Origin: Coriaria nepalensis
Lineage: Eukaryota > Streptophyta > Magnoliopsida > Cucurbitales > Coriariaceae
Direction: 5' to 3'
Length of the DNA stretch: 64,000 bases
Assembly (NCBI GenBank): GCA_027186245.1
Contig: CP114483.1
Coordinates: 4,784,001 to 4,848,000 of the forward strand
The first letter of the stretch is position 1. Each line of letters begins with the position of its first letter. The notes beneath the pieces were generated by a model. It was not told the DNA's origin and searched no databases. It saw only the letters and a program-made list of their open reading frames with translations. Below, piece after piece: positions 21,833 through 34,800 of the stretch. Position numbers and translations under genes: made by a program.

Positions 21833-22605
21833 TGGAAGCAGCTCTCGCCCGACCCAGGAGATTGTTCTTGAAACGGGAGCCGTTTTTGGCTACCAGGTTA
21901 CCCAGGTACATTGTAATCGCAGCACATTCGTCATTCTCAATTTATATTTGTATCTTCTTTATTATTATTTTTCATGTAATTACTAATCTAATTATCAAAC
22001 AGCACTGGACCGGACCGGTTTAGATACAAAAGCCATCAGAAATATTGCAAAAGAAGTTAGTCTATGCAATTTTAGTAAATATAATTTTATATAATTTATG
22101 ATCGAGATTTTATTAAATTTTTTTTTAAAAAAATTAAATTATTTAAATTTATTAAATCAGTATAATATATTTAATAAAATAAAATTATTATGATTATTTT
22201 TTCTTTGATGTGACAAAAATTCTAATTACAAATTATAAGAAATATTTACTCAATGTATGCTACAAACAAATCGAATGTTCTTATTACTCATAATGTACCA
22301 CATATACTACATGAAACAACCATTAAACTACCACTATGTCCCTTGTTTTAAATACAAACAATATCCAAAAGATGATAGCATGGGATAGAGTTTAGGAGGT
22401 AAAGTTAAATATAATAGTAGTTGAAGAGGGGATGTTTTTAAAATATGATAGTTTAGGGGGGTTTCATCTAATATGATGGTAATTTAGAGGGGTAAAGTAT
22501 TATTTGGACAAGTAACTAAGGCATCTTGATCATTTTTTTTCTGTCTTTTTTTTTTTTTTTTTTTCCCCCAAGTTGGTATATATATTTTCATATATTACAT
22601 TAAAT
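21833..22605. other. Spacer between PPR pseudogene and K+ channel 3' end
   Basis: AT-rich. Holds the right member of the direct repeat (about 22004-22285) and a T-run of nearly 30 bases near 22536-22564. No gene seen. The K+ channel 3' UTR lies at its right end. Confidence 0.55.
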
Positions 22606-25600
22606 TTAGTTGGAATTTTCAGCTATGAAAAGCTTATCATTATCCCTAATCACTTCAATGGAGTCTATTTCTGCACCTCCTTCATCCATCACCATCGCAT
22701 TTCTTACATCAATGCCCATCATTTGGCCTGTCGAAAATAAGAAAATTTGACAGAACATAAAAAAAAATGAAGTCAGAATTAATTGAGACCACTTCCCTAG
22801 ATAGGATTTTGGACCTGATTGCAAAAAAAAAAAGAGTGAAAAATAATAATTGTACCTGCTATACTTTTGAGCTCTTGTATAGAATTTGGCAGCCTAATCA
22901 GCTTTCCAGCAACTTGAGCCAAACAAGCCTGTTTCCTGAGTATGGGATGACCTCTGTGAATACTCACCCTCGGAATTTCAATATTATAATTTGGTCCCAT
23001 GGATTCTCTAAATCCCCAATTCTGCTCCTCATCTTTAGTAATTGTATCATCTACAGTTATTTTGTGCCCCAGTTCTCTTCTCTGTCACATTACATTCAGC
23101 CCATCAATTATTAAACTAACCATATAGGGAAAATTTGAGATATGTAAAAGCGAAATAAATATTTTGATTAATTGCCCACAACACCCTAAACTATAAGAAA
23201 ATACCATTTACGTATACCTTAAGGAAGTTTGCAACTATAGAAACCTGATCTTGTTGATTGATTTGTAGAGCATATAGTAGATCGCTTGTTTTGAGCCTCA
23301 AGAGCTGTGAAAGGGTCTTAGTTCTATAAGTAAAGTTATGGTGCCCGGAACAAAGTGCGCTGATCTCTCCGAACATGTCCCCACTTTGTAAACTCCCCAC
23401 AATTGTCTCCTTCTCTATTTCACACTCTATAATCTCTACTTCTCCTGACACTATTATGTATACATCTTCTGGGGCTTCATTTTGCATTATTACATCCTCT
23501 TTTGGTGGTATGTACTCCGCCTTCATCTTTGCGACCTACAAAACTTCAAAGTTGTCAGGAAATAAGCTCGATGCGATCTTTCAATTCCGACTAGACAAAG
23601 GACTAGTAAAAGTTAAGAACATGTACATACCAAGCGTAAGAGTATCTCCCTTGAGACACCCTTGAAGAGGTAGACCTTCTCAACTGTAGGCAAAAACAAA
23701 TGTTGGCATATGCTCTTACAGATGGATTTGGGTAGCTGATCGATTAGATGGTATTGATTCAAACTCTCAGCTTTAAACCTCAAGCACATGTATGCCAATA
23801 TATGTTCCTTCAACTTTGGAGGCAACCTGTTTCTATTCACAAAATTTGATGCTGCCTCAATGCTATTTCTCTACAACACAAGACCCGAAAAGATAAACGA
23901 AGATGGTTCAAATGAAAATTCAAATCACCTCACAAATTAAAAATGAATAGAGAATGGAAGGACATTGTACTTACAAACTCCATAGTGCGGCGGGTGCCTT
24001 CAACGACCAAGTTGGTCATGTTTCCTATTAAGTAAGCGGTAAGGCCAAGGTTAAAGAGCATGTAGAATATGATGAAGACCATTTCTACGGTGTTAACGGC
24101 ATGAAGATCACCATATCCAACGGTTGTCATTGTCGTGACTGACCAATATAAGGCTGCGATATATCTGATCTTCAAGCTTGTCTCTCGGAAATTTGGATTC
24201 ATTGATCCAAGCCAAGTGTTTCCCTTTTCTGGATACCTATCAGCTAACATGTAGTAAAGACATCCCGCACAGTGCACCAAAAACAATGTTACCTAAACAA
24301 ATGGGACAAAAACAAAAAAGGAAAAACGTTTAAAAAGGGGGGTTGGAATCAAAGTTGGAGAAACTATAGGTAAGTGGTCGAGATGGTGATCACTTACAGA
24401 TAAAAGCCTGGCGCACCGAACCCAAAAGTAGCTGAATCTAATGTCCTTCTCAAGCCTGGTGAAAAATTGCTTGACACGCCTTAGCCTCCAAAATCTGAGC
24501 AAACCCAAGAGAGTACAAGCCAGATTCAACTTATGTTTGCGTGTGATCAGGTAAGCTATTGCCTCAAATGGGACTGTTGATGCCAAATCCATCACAAACC
24601 ATGTTGATAAGTACCTATAAACGTAAATACTGTTATTACTCTTACAACCCTCCACTTATCATAAATAAGATTCTGTGGGCTTCAAGTAAAGTTTAGTTTT
24701 ATTTAGTCCATGACCATAAATTAGATGTCATGAGCCTAAACTGCATTTTGTCAAGTCGGAACTAGATCGGAGTCTCAAACTGAAATTTAAGAAAATATAC
24801 TTAAGAATATACGATTAGGTTTTAGAATCGAACCAAAAATTAATTACCTGATAGCGATTTTTTTACGGTGAAAGACAAGTAGATGAGTCCTAGGATCAAT
24901 GTAGGCAAGGAAGAAAGTCAAGACAATGTCGATGCCGAAGAAAAGGTCGACTATGTTGTCTGTAATGTCGTAAACTCTACTTTTTGGAGATGTATTCAGA
25001 AAAGCCACCTCAAACGGGTAAGCCCATGCCGAATAAAGTACCAAAACCATCATCAAACTCTCCCAACACCTGCACAAAAATATTTTACGATCTTCCATTG
25101 ATTAAATTGGGCGATTCGGGATTCAAAACTTCAGTTTGCGATCCCAAACAATATTTCGATGCAAAATCTAGTTTTAACTTGCAAAAATTTATGATACAAG
25201 AATATAGTTAGTCCAAACTCCGGTTTGCAAGCTCGTGATTTACCCAAACTCCAATTTGAGTTTACAGAATTTCGGAAAATTGGAGTTTGGAGAAACTTTA
25301 ATTCGATGGTGAGAAAATTAAACTCAAATTTAAGTATATACATCAAAAATTAACCAGATAACAAATTAGTATATATATGTCATGACCATAGCATATTTAA
25401 ATTATTAATGTAGATCATGCAAAAATAGTAGCTAGTGTTATAGTGTTTACTTAAAAATAAAATATGTATATACATATATCTATATATATATATAGGTACC
25501 TACCTGTATCTTGAATCCATGGGTAAAATGACCCATTTTTTGGAGTTTAGATGATTAAGGTTGAAGTTGCTTGAAGCACCCAATGGAGGAAGAATAAGCT

Positions 25601-25754
25601 TTGAAAGATTCCTCAAGTTCAAAGAATTAGGTGATGATAACATTTCAATATTCTCATCTCCATCTACTACCACATCATGACTGCCTTCTGATGACTTTCC
25701 TCCGCCCACCTTGCCGTCACAGTGGCTTTTCCGGGTACCCGACCACATCGTCAT
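22606..25754 (-). CDS. AKT2: AKT2/3-like Shaker K+ channel lacking the ankyrin domain, 637 aa
   Basis: Voltage-gated plasma-membrane K+ channel. Exons in gene order: 25754-25504, 25069-24848, 24614-24398, 24292-23975, 23870-23631, 23535-23218, 23081-22856, 22727-22606; all GT-AG and in phase. It shows six-helix channel sequence with a basic S4 ([18 protein letters not shown]), the pore motif TTVGYGD (287-292 region) and the C-linker. The cyclic-nucleotide-binding fold is at about 417-522 ([11 protein letters not shown]). The C-terminal KHA domain reads [15 protein letters not shown]. Sequence is closest to AKT2/3, including the SYFWVRC context after S4 where KAT1 has N. AKT2 proteins are about 800 residues with ankyrin repeats between the CNBD and KHA domains. 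Here these domains are joined by only about 30 residues across a 136-bp intron, so the ankyrin repeats are absent. AKT2 mediates weakly rectifying K+ flux in phloem; whether this form does is unknown. A KAT-type assignment is less likely from sequence. Confidence 0.85.
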
Positions 25755-28700
25755 GATTCCAAAGACACACTAGCTAGCAAGTCTACCTTTTTAATTGCCA
25801 ATTTCGTGGACTCGTCCTCATTTTTCTTTCTTTCTTCCTATGAGAGAATTTTTAGAAGAGAGCGGTGTAGAAGGTTTGGTGATGGAAGATTTAATGCGGA
25901 GATGGGTGAGGTTTTTATTTTTGTTAGACCATGAAATAAAGACATGTAGTCCTCAGAAAATGGATATGTACGTAATGATTTCTAATTGCTATGTGTTTGT
26001 GATAAGATCATAAAAGAAATTATGTTGTGAAAATGCTTTCTAGCTAATTCTTGGCTTTGTCCCTTTGCATGCATGGACATGGTTGATTAGGCCTATTCAA
26101 AGATTCCATCTCTTTCTCTCCCCCCAACATTATGTACATGATGTTACATATCTTTCTATGTGTATGTGCATATATGTATGTATGTATGTATATACGCATG
26201 TATGCATTTAAAGTTGAATATGGACAAGAAGGGAAATACTTCCCACGTCTCACTCACTAGTGAGTGATTCGCTTGAATTATTTGTCCATGATCACTAAAG
26301 CTAGCTCAATTACGAGATACCACTTTAGGTGTCTTTATCTTTTCTATCATTTGCTAGTTTTTTAAGTTTCTCACTGACCCACATACCCAGCAGTGGGTTT
26401 CATTCATTCATTCATGATCATTTGAATGTTGAAAACGTATGAGATGGGGTGAAGTGATTGATACTTGGTCTTGTTTTTAGGGATATGCTTTTGTTTTAGT
26501 GGAATATTAGTACAAGTTTATATGGTTTGAATTTAAGTGCCTTTCCTGCGTTTCCACTTCAGAGGTTTTTGTCGGTGGCCGAACTATGAGGTGGGGTTGT
26601 TGTTGTATCGATCATCCTCTTTCTTTGTAGAAGATTAATGTATATTTTCACACCTGATTCGAATTCAAAATCTCTTAGAAATAAGTGAAATCACTTTTCA
26701 TCAATCAGTGAAGTTATACATAAACTTGGCAAGTGGTATGGTGTGGTGTGTAGTGCTTTATCTTAGTTGTTAGGAGATGATTATAATTTGTTTTTGTTGT
26801 CATCTATGTCTTTTTATTAATACAGAAATATTCAGTCAGTCAAACTAATTAATGGTTGAAAAAATGGTTGGCTTTAAGAATGCAATATTGGGCCTTTTAG
26901 TTTACTTGTAGAGATCTAGAACACATTTAAAACCTATGGATTCTGAAGTTGTTTTAGTCCATCTAAGCTATATAACTACATAGGAGGGATGTAAAATGAG
27001 CTCTAAGATTTATATACATTACAATTCTATTTTCGTTTAGTTCTTAGAATTAGAATTCTGGATATTTTAATTTAAAATTCTATTTTTGATGAATTTGAGT
27101 ACATTTTTTTAAATATTTTGTTTGTCCTATTAACCGACGGTTATGCTCTTTTCTCTCCGTCACTATTTGGAAGAACGTGAGATGAAAAATAAGGAAACGG
27201 CTCCCGAGATGATGTTCGAAACCCTCCTCCGATGATTTGTTAGTGTTTGGATGAGAAATTTTGTTTGCATAGTAATGGTGAGGTGAATAAGACATATATA
27301 TATAGATATAAAGAAGTAGTTTTAATAGAAAATAGAAAGGTATCACCAAAATCTCCAAAACAACAACTTATTTGTAAGATATTGTAAAGTAGTTTAAGCC
27401 TAACTTATCATCGAAGATATCAAAGTTTGGTAGCTCTAGGAAGGGTATCAAAAGTAAGGAAGTGGCTATCATATAAACTACAACGAGCTAACTTATATAT
27501 ATGTAAGAGTTTGGACTAAGAATCTAAGGCATAATTTTTCTTTCTTTGGGACTAACATAGAGAGCTCGACTGGGTGCCTTTGCTCAAGCATGTCTTCTTC
27601 CACTACCTTAATTCAGGCTGTATGATGACCCAATCCACCTCTTACTCCATATCTGACCAACACGTAAGAGTTTCTGAAGTGGTAGGACGACTCTTAACGG
27701 TCTGATCAGTTCCATGCCTCGGTGCCGACCCGGGGTGGAATGATGGCTTCCGATTAGGGGTGGTGAAGATAACAATGCTAGAAGAATTTGTGGAAATAAT
27801 GATTATTCCACACCTGTCCTTTTAAGGAAGAAAATATCAAAATTTAACAACCGCATACAGCTTCTGAGAAAAAGAAAAAAAAAAACTTGAAACCTAAGAA
27901 ACGTGATTAAAAAACAAAGTGAATGGAGGATGAGGATAAAGATTATCATCCAAATCTTGGGCACGTCTCTCAATTTGTACCGTTAGCCACCTATTCAGCG
28001 ATACAAGCTGTTGATCTATTAATTAATACGTTTACAAATATAGATCTACCAAAACAACCGTCACATTCGAAATTTTACTCCATACAAACTCTTCGAAAAC
28101 AGAACCAACACAGAAACTAAACCCCAACAACACTGGATCTAAGTTCTGTTACGAAACCTAAAACCAAACAAGTAACCAAATCTAATATTTGATACATCAT
28201 AAAATTGCTAGCAGATCTAATACGCCATTAAGTTAATTTTGGACAAAATACGAGATAACAGCACTCAAAGACGAAGAAAAGAGGTCCTCCTTGGAGAGAG
28301 TTTTTTCTCACATCTGATATGTTTTGGATCTTGTTGTTATAAAGTGTAATGTTATAAAACGGGTAAGTACGACATAACATATTTGGTTTTATATTATACT
28401 TCAACTTTATGGAATTCAAATTATACAAATCAAACTGAAAAGCTTAGAGCGGAAATGAATCCTTGGTTCCCCCAAAGCATGAGAAATCTTAGCATGCAAA
28501 CGTCAGTAGAATTAAATATTACCACGTATGCAAAATTACGTAGCCTGAACAAAATACAGGCTACAAAACCTCGAATTTGCTAAAAAGCCCTCAATCTCTT
28601 CCAAAATGACGCGTCAAGCATTCAGAAACAAAAAAGAATGATATTTTCCCCTCCCTCGAGTCGTCGCTGCCCACGACTTCTCTCCTTCAAAAACTCAATG

Positions 28701-28873
28701 AGCTCGCTCACTCTATTCTTCTTCACTCTCTAATAAATTCATCACTCACTTCTTCTCCTACTGTTCCTACTCTTCCTACTCTTCGATCTATGTATGAACC
28801 CATTGCAATTCCAGTGAAAGATCAGCACTCGTTTCCAATACAATTCTGTCGAGTTTTTTCTGTTTGAACGAAG
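25755..28873. other. Divergent intergenic region between K+ channel and UGGT
   Basis: Holds the channel promoter (left end, reading left) and the UGGT promoter/leader (about 28600-28873, CT-rich). A TATG/CATG-rich low-complexity stretch lies near 26150-26205 and a TA run near 27295-27307. A GC-richer patch at about 27590-27770 is not recognised. No supported gene. Confidence 0.6.
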
Positions 28874-31800
28874 ATGAGGACGAGAACCCGGTTTAGATCT
28901 GGGTTTTGTTCTCTGATCATTCTGGGTTTACTGGGGATGTATGGAATCGGTTTGGTTAACGCTCAGATTCGACTGCCCAAGAACGTTCAGGTTGCGGTTC
29001 GAGCCAGGTGGTCCGGTACTCCTGTTCTTCTGGAAGCTGGGTACGTTTGCCTTTCTTTTTTCTTTTTTTCTTTTCCTCTTGAATTTTCGTTTTTTGGGTT
29101 TGTATTGGTTTCATTGCTTGAAATGAGTTTTTAGGATCGTGATCATAGTTGGTGTCTTTTCTAATGCAGAATTGTTTTTTTTCTTTTTTTCTTTCTCAAA
29201 CTAGTTTTTTTTGGGTAGAAATCAAATGAATCGAAAAATTAAGTATCCTCTTTAAGCTATTAGATCATAGAATGGAAATAGAACTCAAAATGCAGGGTAC
29301 ATTTGGTTTTAGAGTTTTTTGGTAAAGGGCATTGCCTTTTTGTTTGATCAGTGCATTTTGATCACTGTCTTTCACCACCTTGGGACAATTAAGCTTGAGC
29401 AAAAAAATCAAAATAGTGTTTTGGTTTTAATACGTTTGGACTTGTTTCTCGTTTATGGAGGAAAATTTATCATGGGCTTGTCCAGATTATAGTGAGAAAA
29501 TTGTGCATGGAGGAATAGGAAAGAAAGTTTACCTTTTTTCTGCCCCCCATAACATTTTTTTTTTTGGGTTGAATTCAGTGAATTACTAAACAAAGAAAGG
29601 AAGGACCTATTCTGGGACTTCATTGAGGTTTGGCTTCAAAAGGAAAAGGATGATACAGGTGCTTTTACAGCTAAGGATTGTCTTAAGAAAATTTTAGTGC
29701 ATGGCCGTTCCCTTTTAAGTGAACCCTTGGCATCGTTATTTGAGTTCTCTCTTACTCTGAGATCAACATCGCCCAGATTGGTGCTTTATAGGCAACTAGT
29801 AGATGAATCACTTTCTTCATTTCCACTTGCTGATGAAAATAACCCGAATAATGTAAGCGAGGAAAATGAAATTCTGGAAACTAAAAGATCAGATCCCTTG
29901 CAAGTCGGTGTAAACCCAAAAGTTCCTGGTGGCAAATGCTGTTGGGTTGATACTGGTGGGTCCCTGTTCTTTGAGCTCTCAGAATTGGTATTGTGGCTTA
30001 GTAACCGTGCCGAGCTGTAAGTAATATTTCATAAAATTATAATTTTCTTCATTGAAAGAACAAATAGGAAGTCTAAACTTGTAAATATTACACCCTTTTT
30101 GGGGGCTTGCTTTTATTTTTATTTTTGGCTGTTAGAGCTGGGGACTCATTTCAGCAGCCTGAGGTATACGATTTTGATCACATTCACTTAGATTCCAGCT
30201 TTGGAAGTCCGGTGGTTATACTCTATGGAGCTCTCGGAACTGATTGCTTTAGAGAATTCCATACTACACTCGTTGAAGCTGCCAAACAGGTACATCTTTT
30301 GTGTTATAAACAGTTCTCCATTGTGTTTTCTAAGAATTTATCAAACATACACACTCTTCATTGAAATAATGTTTTTGTACTCTCTCTCTCTCTCTCTATA
30401 TATATATATTTATATGTATAGATTTAGATATCTATTAGCAGCTTATGCTGTGCATCCCTCCAGCTCATAACTATAGGTTTGTTAATCCTTGAAATGATAA
30501 TATTTGTGTTTTTTGTGCCTCTGTTGTTAACATGCTTGCTACAATAAATTTCAGGGAAAAGTTAAGTATGTTATCAGACCAGTATTACCTTCGGGCTGTG
30601 AAACAAAAGTTAGCCAGTGTGGAGCTGTTGGTACAAGAGATTCCTTAAACTTGGGTGGCTATGGGGTAGAACTTGCTCTGAAGAATATGGAATACAAGGC
30701 TATGGATGATAGTGCTATCAAGAAAGGTTACAATGATTGATATATTTATATGCATATGCTGGATCTTAGGTTTTTGCTAGATTTTATTCTGCTTAATGGG
30801 AGCTAGTTTGGGTTCTTCTATGTGCGGGATGAATTAACCTGCTCCTAAACCCTTTTCTACCATTCTATTCTGAGCTAACACTTGCGCTCTTTAAATTTTT
30901 ACTTTCCCCTTAAATCAGTGAAACTACAAATAGCCCATGTATCTCAAAGCCAAAAAATCCCGGAAAAAAGAGTGGCTATTCAATAAAAAGTCTTAAAAAC
31001 AAAGATTCTTATTGCATACATGCATTACCTTGCTTCATATAATGCACTGACATGTCATTCATAAACTGCAGGTGTCACTCTTGAAGATCCTCGAACGGAA
31101 GATCTCAGCCAAGAAGTTAGAGGGTTCATATTCTCGAAGATATTGGTTTGTTATCCTTAAAGTCACTTTGTTCCATCTTATGAGTTACACAACTGAGAGC
31201 ACCAGAAAATACTAATCTGATAGTTCCTTATTCATTGTTCGCTGTGTATTTTGACTTGCAGGAACGAAAACCAGAGCTAACTTCTGAGATTATGGCTTTC
31301 AGGGATTCTTTATTATCATCAACAATTTCAGATACACTTGATGTTTGGGAATTGAAGGGTACCTGAACGTTGAAAAGTTTTTCTTGATATTGTTTGATAT
31401 GCTGCAAATTGTTCAATGACTTCCTTTTGAACAGACTTAGGACATCAAACAGCACAGAGGATAGTTCAGGCCTCCAATCCTTTACATTCAATGCAGGAAA
31501 TTAATCAAAATTTTCCCAGTATAGTTTCTTCCTTATCTCGCATGAAGGTACATAATCTGGTTTTCGGTACTCTGGCTTTTTTGTTCTGTTTTAAATACAT
31601 TTTCCTCCCTTTTTTTATTTTTTTGCCAGAATTGGTACTAATTACTCTGGTTATTGATTGCAGCTTAACGATTCTGTAAAGGATGAAATCATTTCAAACC
31701 AGCGAATGATTCCGCCTGGAAAGTCCTTAATGGCTTTAAATGGTGCTTTAATCAATATTGAGGATATTGACCTTTATATGTAATGTGTTATTCTTCTATC

Positions 31801-34800
31801 CTTGGTAGCTATTTTCCTTTTCATTGTGGATAATTTGAGTTTGGTTCTGTTTAGGTAGACTTATTAAACTGGTGTTTAGAAACTAACGTTCATAAGATTT
31901 TGAGTTATATTTTATGGACTTTAACTGGATATTCTGGGCCCCAGACTGGACTTTGAGCCAAAACTGAAAAAAAAAAAAAGTGTTCCAAATGGAGCCTTAG
32001 ATAGTCTTTACTTTTGTATCTTTTTATTTTTTCTTGCTAGAAAATAATTTACCATAGGTAGTTAAATCAGTTAGTAAAGGCTGTGCAGTTCTTTTATTTA
32101 TTTATTTAAGGAGATGCTTAACGACAGAGGGTCATTGTAAAATTCTGTTGAATGAATTTCATATAACTCACCATCCAGCAAAAACCTGTTCTGTGCTTTC
32201 TTTTGTGGAAATACTTTGGTATTCTTCATTTACGTAACCTATACAACTAGTAAGACTTGTTTACTTTGGCTAGAATTTAATATGTTCCTTTTTTTGTGTA
32301 CCTCTATAGGTTGGTCGACTTGATCCACAAGGATTTATTGTTAGCTGAACAATTCGCAAAATTGAAGGTGAGTAATGTTACACTATCCTTATTTCAACGG
32401 CAGTGTGGACAATGGACTTAGAATATGGTCGTATGATTGACCTACTAATTATGGTGGACAGAATTATCAGTATATCATTTGACACCTGATAAGATACTTG
32501 AACAGTGCTGTCTAGAATAGCTGGCCATTCTTCAAGGAACTGTAAAAATTATCTCCTAAATTGATGTTATTTCCCTAAATTCTAATATATTATATTAACA
32601 AATTAACATTTCCCTATATCAGATTCCTCAACAAACTGCCAGAAAACTCCTGTCATCTGTTCCTCCAGCAGAATCCAACATGTTCCGTGTTGATTTTCGT
32701 TCATCTCATGTTCATCATCTCAATAACTTGGAAGAAGATGCTATGTATAAGCGATGGCGGAACAACTTAAACGAGGTAAGTTTAATCACTATTCAGTCTC
32801 TCATTTTTCTCCTACGGTGATCTACTATTAAATTCAAAATGTGGAATCTAAATCTCTGTTTTGCATAGCTTTTGATGCCAGTTTTTCCCGGACAGCTTCG
32901 TTACATCCGTAAAAATCTCTTTCATGCAGTCTTTGCTATTGATCCAGCTACTTCCCGTGGTTATCAGGTTAGCACTCTTTGTTGGAATTATCCCACATCC
33001 TTTAGGGAGAAGATATCCAAGTTGGTTTATAACTAAAAAGTTCCCTCTTCCTCTACAAGGTCTTTTAGTGGAAGAAATAGATGAACTCTAAAAGTTAATA
33101 TGGTATCAAAGCCAGACCTAGTAGATGTGTCTACACTTCGTTTCGCAAAATGCTCCTTATGCATTGTGTCACTTGTTGGGTCCTCGGAATGACCAACCCA
33201 CAAGTGAGAGGGAGTGTTGGAATTGTCACACATCGCTTAGGGAGAAGATCTCCGGTTGGTTTATAATTAAAGAGTTCCCTCTTCCTCTACAAGGCCTTTT
33301 AGGGGAAGAAATAATTGTACTATAAAATTTAATTCTCTTGTTTGTCTCTATTTCCATGTCGCATGTTCCGTTATTTGTGATTGTTATACCTTTTTGATGC
33401 TGAAATTGGATTTTGCAGGCCATTGATCTAATTACATCTTTTTATGAGAACAATTTTCCTATGAGATTCGGTGTTATACTGTACTCCTCGAGGTTCATCA
33501 AGAAGATTGAGACGGGTGGTCAAATCCATTCATCTACCACGAAGAATGCAAATCCAAATGAGGAGGATATATCAAGTTTGGTAATTTTTTGTAGCTTCCA
33601 GTTTTTGGTAGTGTTGGAAAATGACATTCACAAAACAAATGATGATTTGTTCGGCTAATGATGCTCTTCATGATGGTTTGTTTTGCAGATTATACAACTC
33701 TTCATTTATATCAAGGAGAACCATGGAATTCAGACAGCTTTTCAATTTTTGAGCAATGTATGAGTTGGTACTTGAATTACACATTGTTATATTTGTAGTT
33801 ATTAGTGCGATAGAAAAGTATGACTGACATTTTCTTGTTATATTCTTCTTGTTCTAAAAAACAAATAAGGCACTATATTGTGTCCGTTTATTATATGTGC
33901 ATTTTAATAGATAGGATCGGTGTTCATATTTGTCACTTCTTTTACAAAACTTGGAGTGTTTTATTGTTTTACCATTGGATTGATTTGACCATGAATTTTT
34001 CTAATCAGTGCTCTTCATTATTTAGACTTCATTTTACTGAAATGGAAATTATTTTTGCAATGTTTCAGGTAAATAAATTACTGCTTGAATCGGATGGTGG
34101 GGCTGATGATTCTCCTGAATTGCACCATGTTGAAGGAGCATTTGTTGAAACAGTATTGTAAGTTGCTCAAATTTCTGGAAGATTTCTTTAGTCATGGATT
34201 GATGTTTTACCATGTTTACAAAGGTTGTCTTGTTTTGTTCCATAGACCTAAATCAAAATCTCCACCTCAAGATATATTATTAAAGCTGGAGAAGGACCAA
34301 ACTTTTAAGGAAGCGGCTCAAGAGAGCTCCAAGTTCATACTTACCCTTGGTTTGTCGAAGTTGGAGTGTCCCCTATTGATGAATGGGCTTGTCTTTGATT
34401 CTAATGAGGTATTTCTTAAGTAGTTGTTTTTGCATTCGTTCTATATCCTCAAGGGACCTTATCTCGTGGAAACTTGGTTGACTTGTAATTTCTAATGTTA
34501 TTCTTTTTGGGTCTTCTTTTCTGTTTGAAATCTAACTTTGAAGGAGCAGTTCATGAGGCACATTTTAAATTCTAATATGCTTCAAACTTATTTTTCCATG
34601 AACGTACAAATTGTTACTTCTCTTCTATATTGTTATCAAACAATGTGTATCTTTTGTCTTGTATGTGAATCTGATTAATTAAAAATTGATTAGTGATGTA
34701 ATCATCATTTTGTGCAGCCATTAAGTCTTTCTATTTATTCGAAAAATTTTCTCTCTTTCTTTGTTTGGATTTACTGCCATCAGGACTCACTTGTTAATGC

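Noticed and set aside
23082..25503. Hidden ankyrin exons of the AKT2-like gene in other introns
   Set aside because: All other exon joins match the family without gaps, and the intron between CNBD and KHA exons is only 136 bp with no ankyrin-like codons.
27590..27770. GC-richer patch, considered as an RNA gene
   Set aside because: No cloverleaf, box elements or rRNA similarity that I can identify.
33033..33423. Small coding frames inside UGGT intron 11
   Set aside because: They fall inside the non-coding TRIM element.
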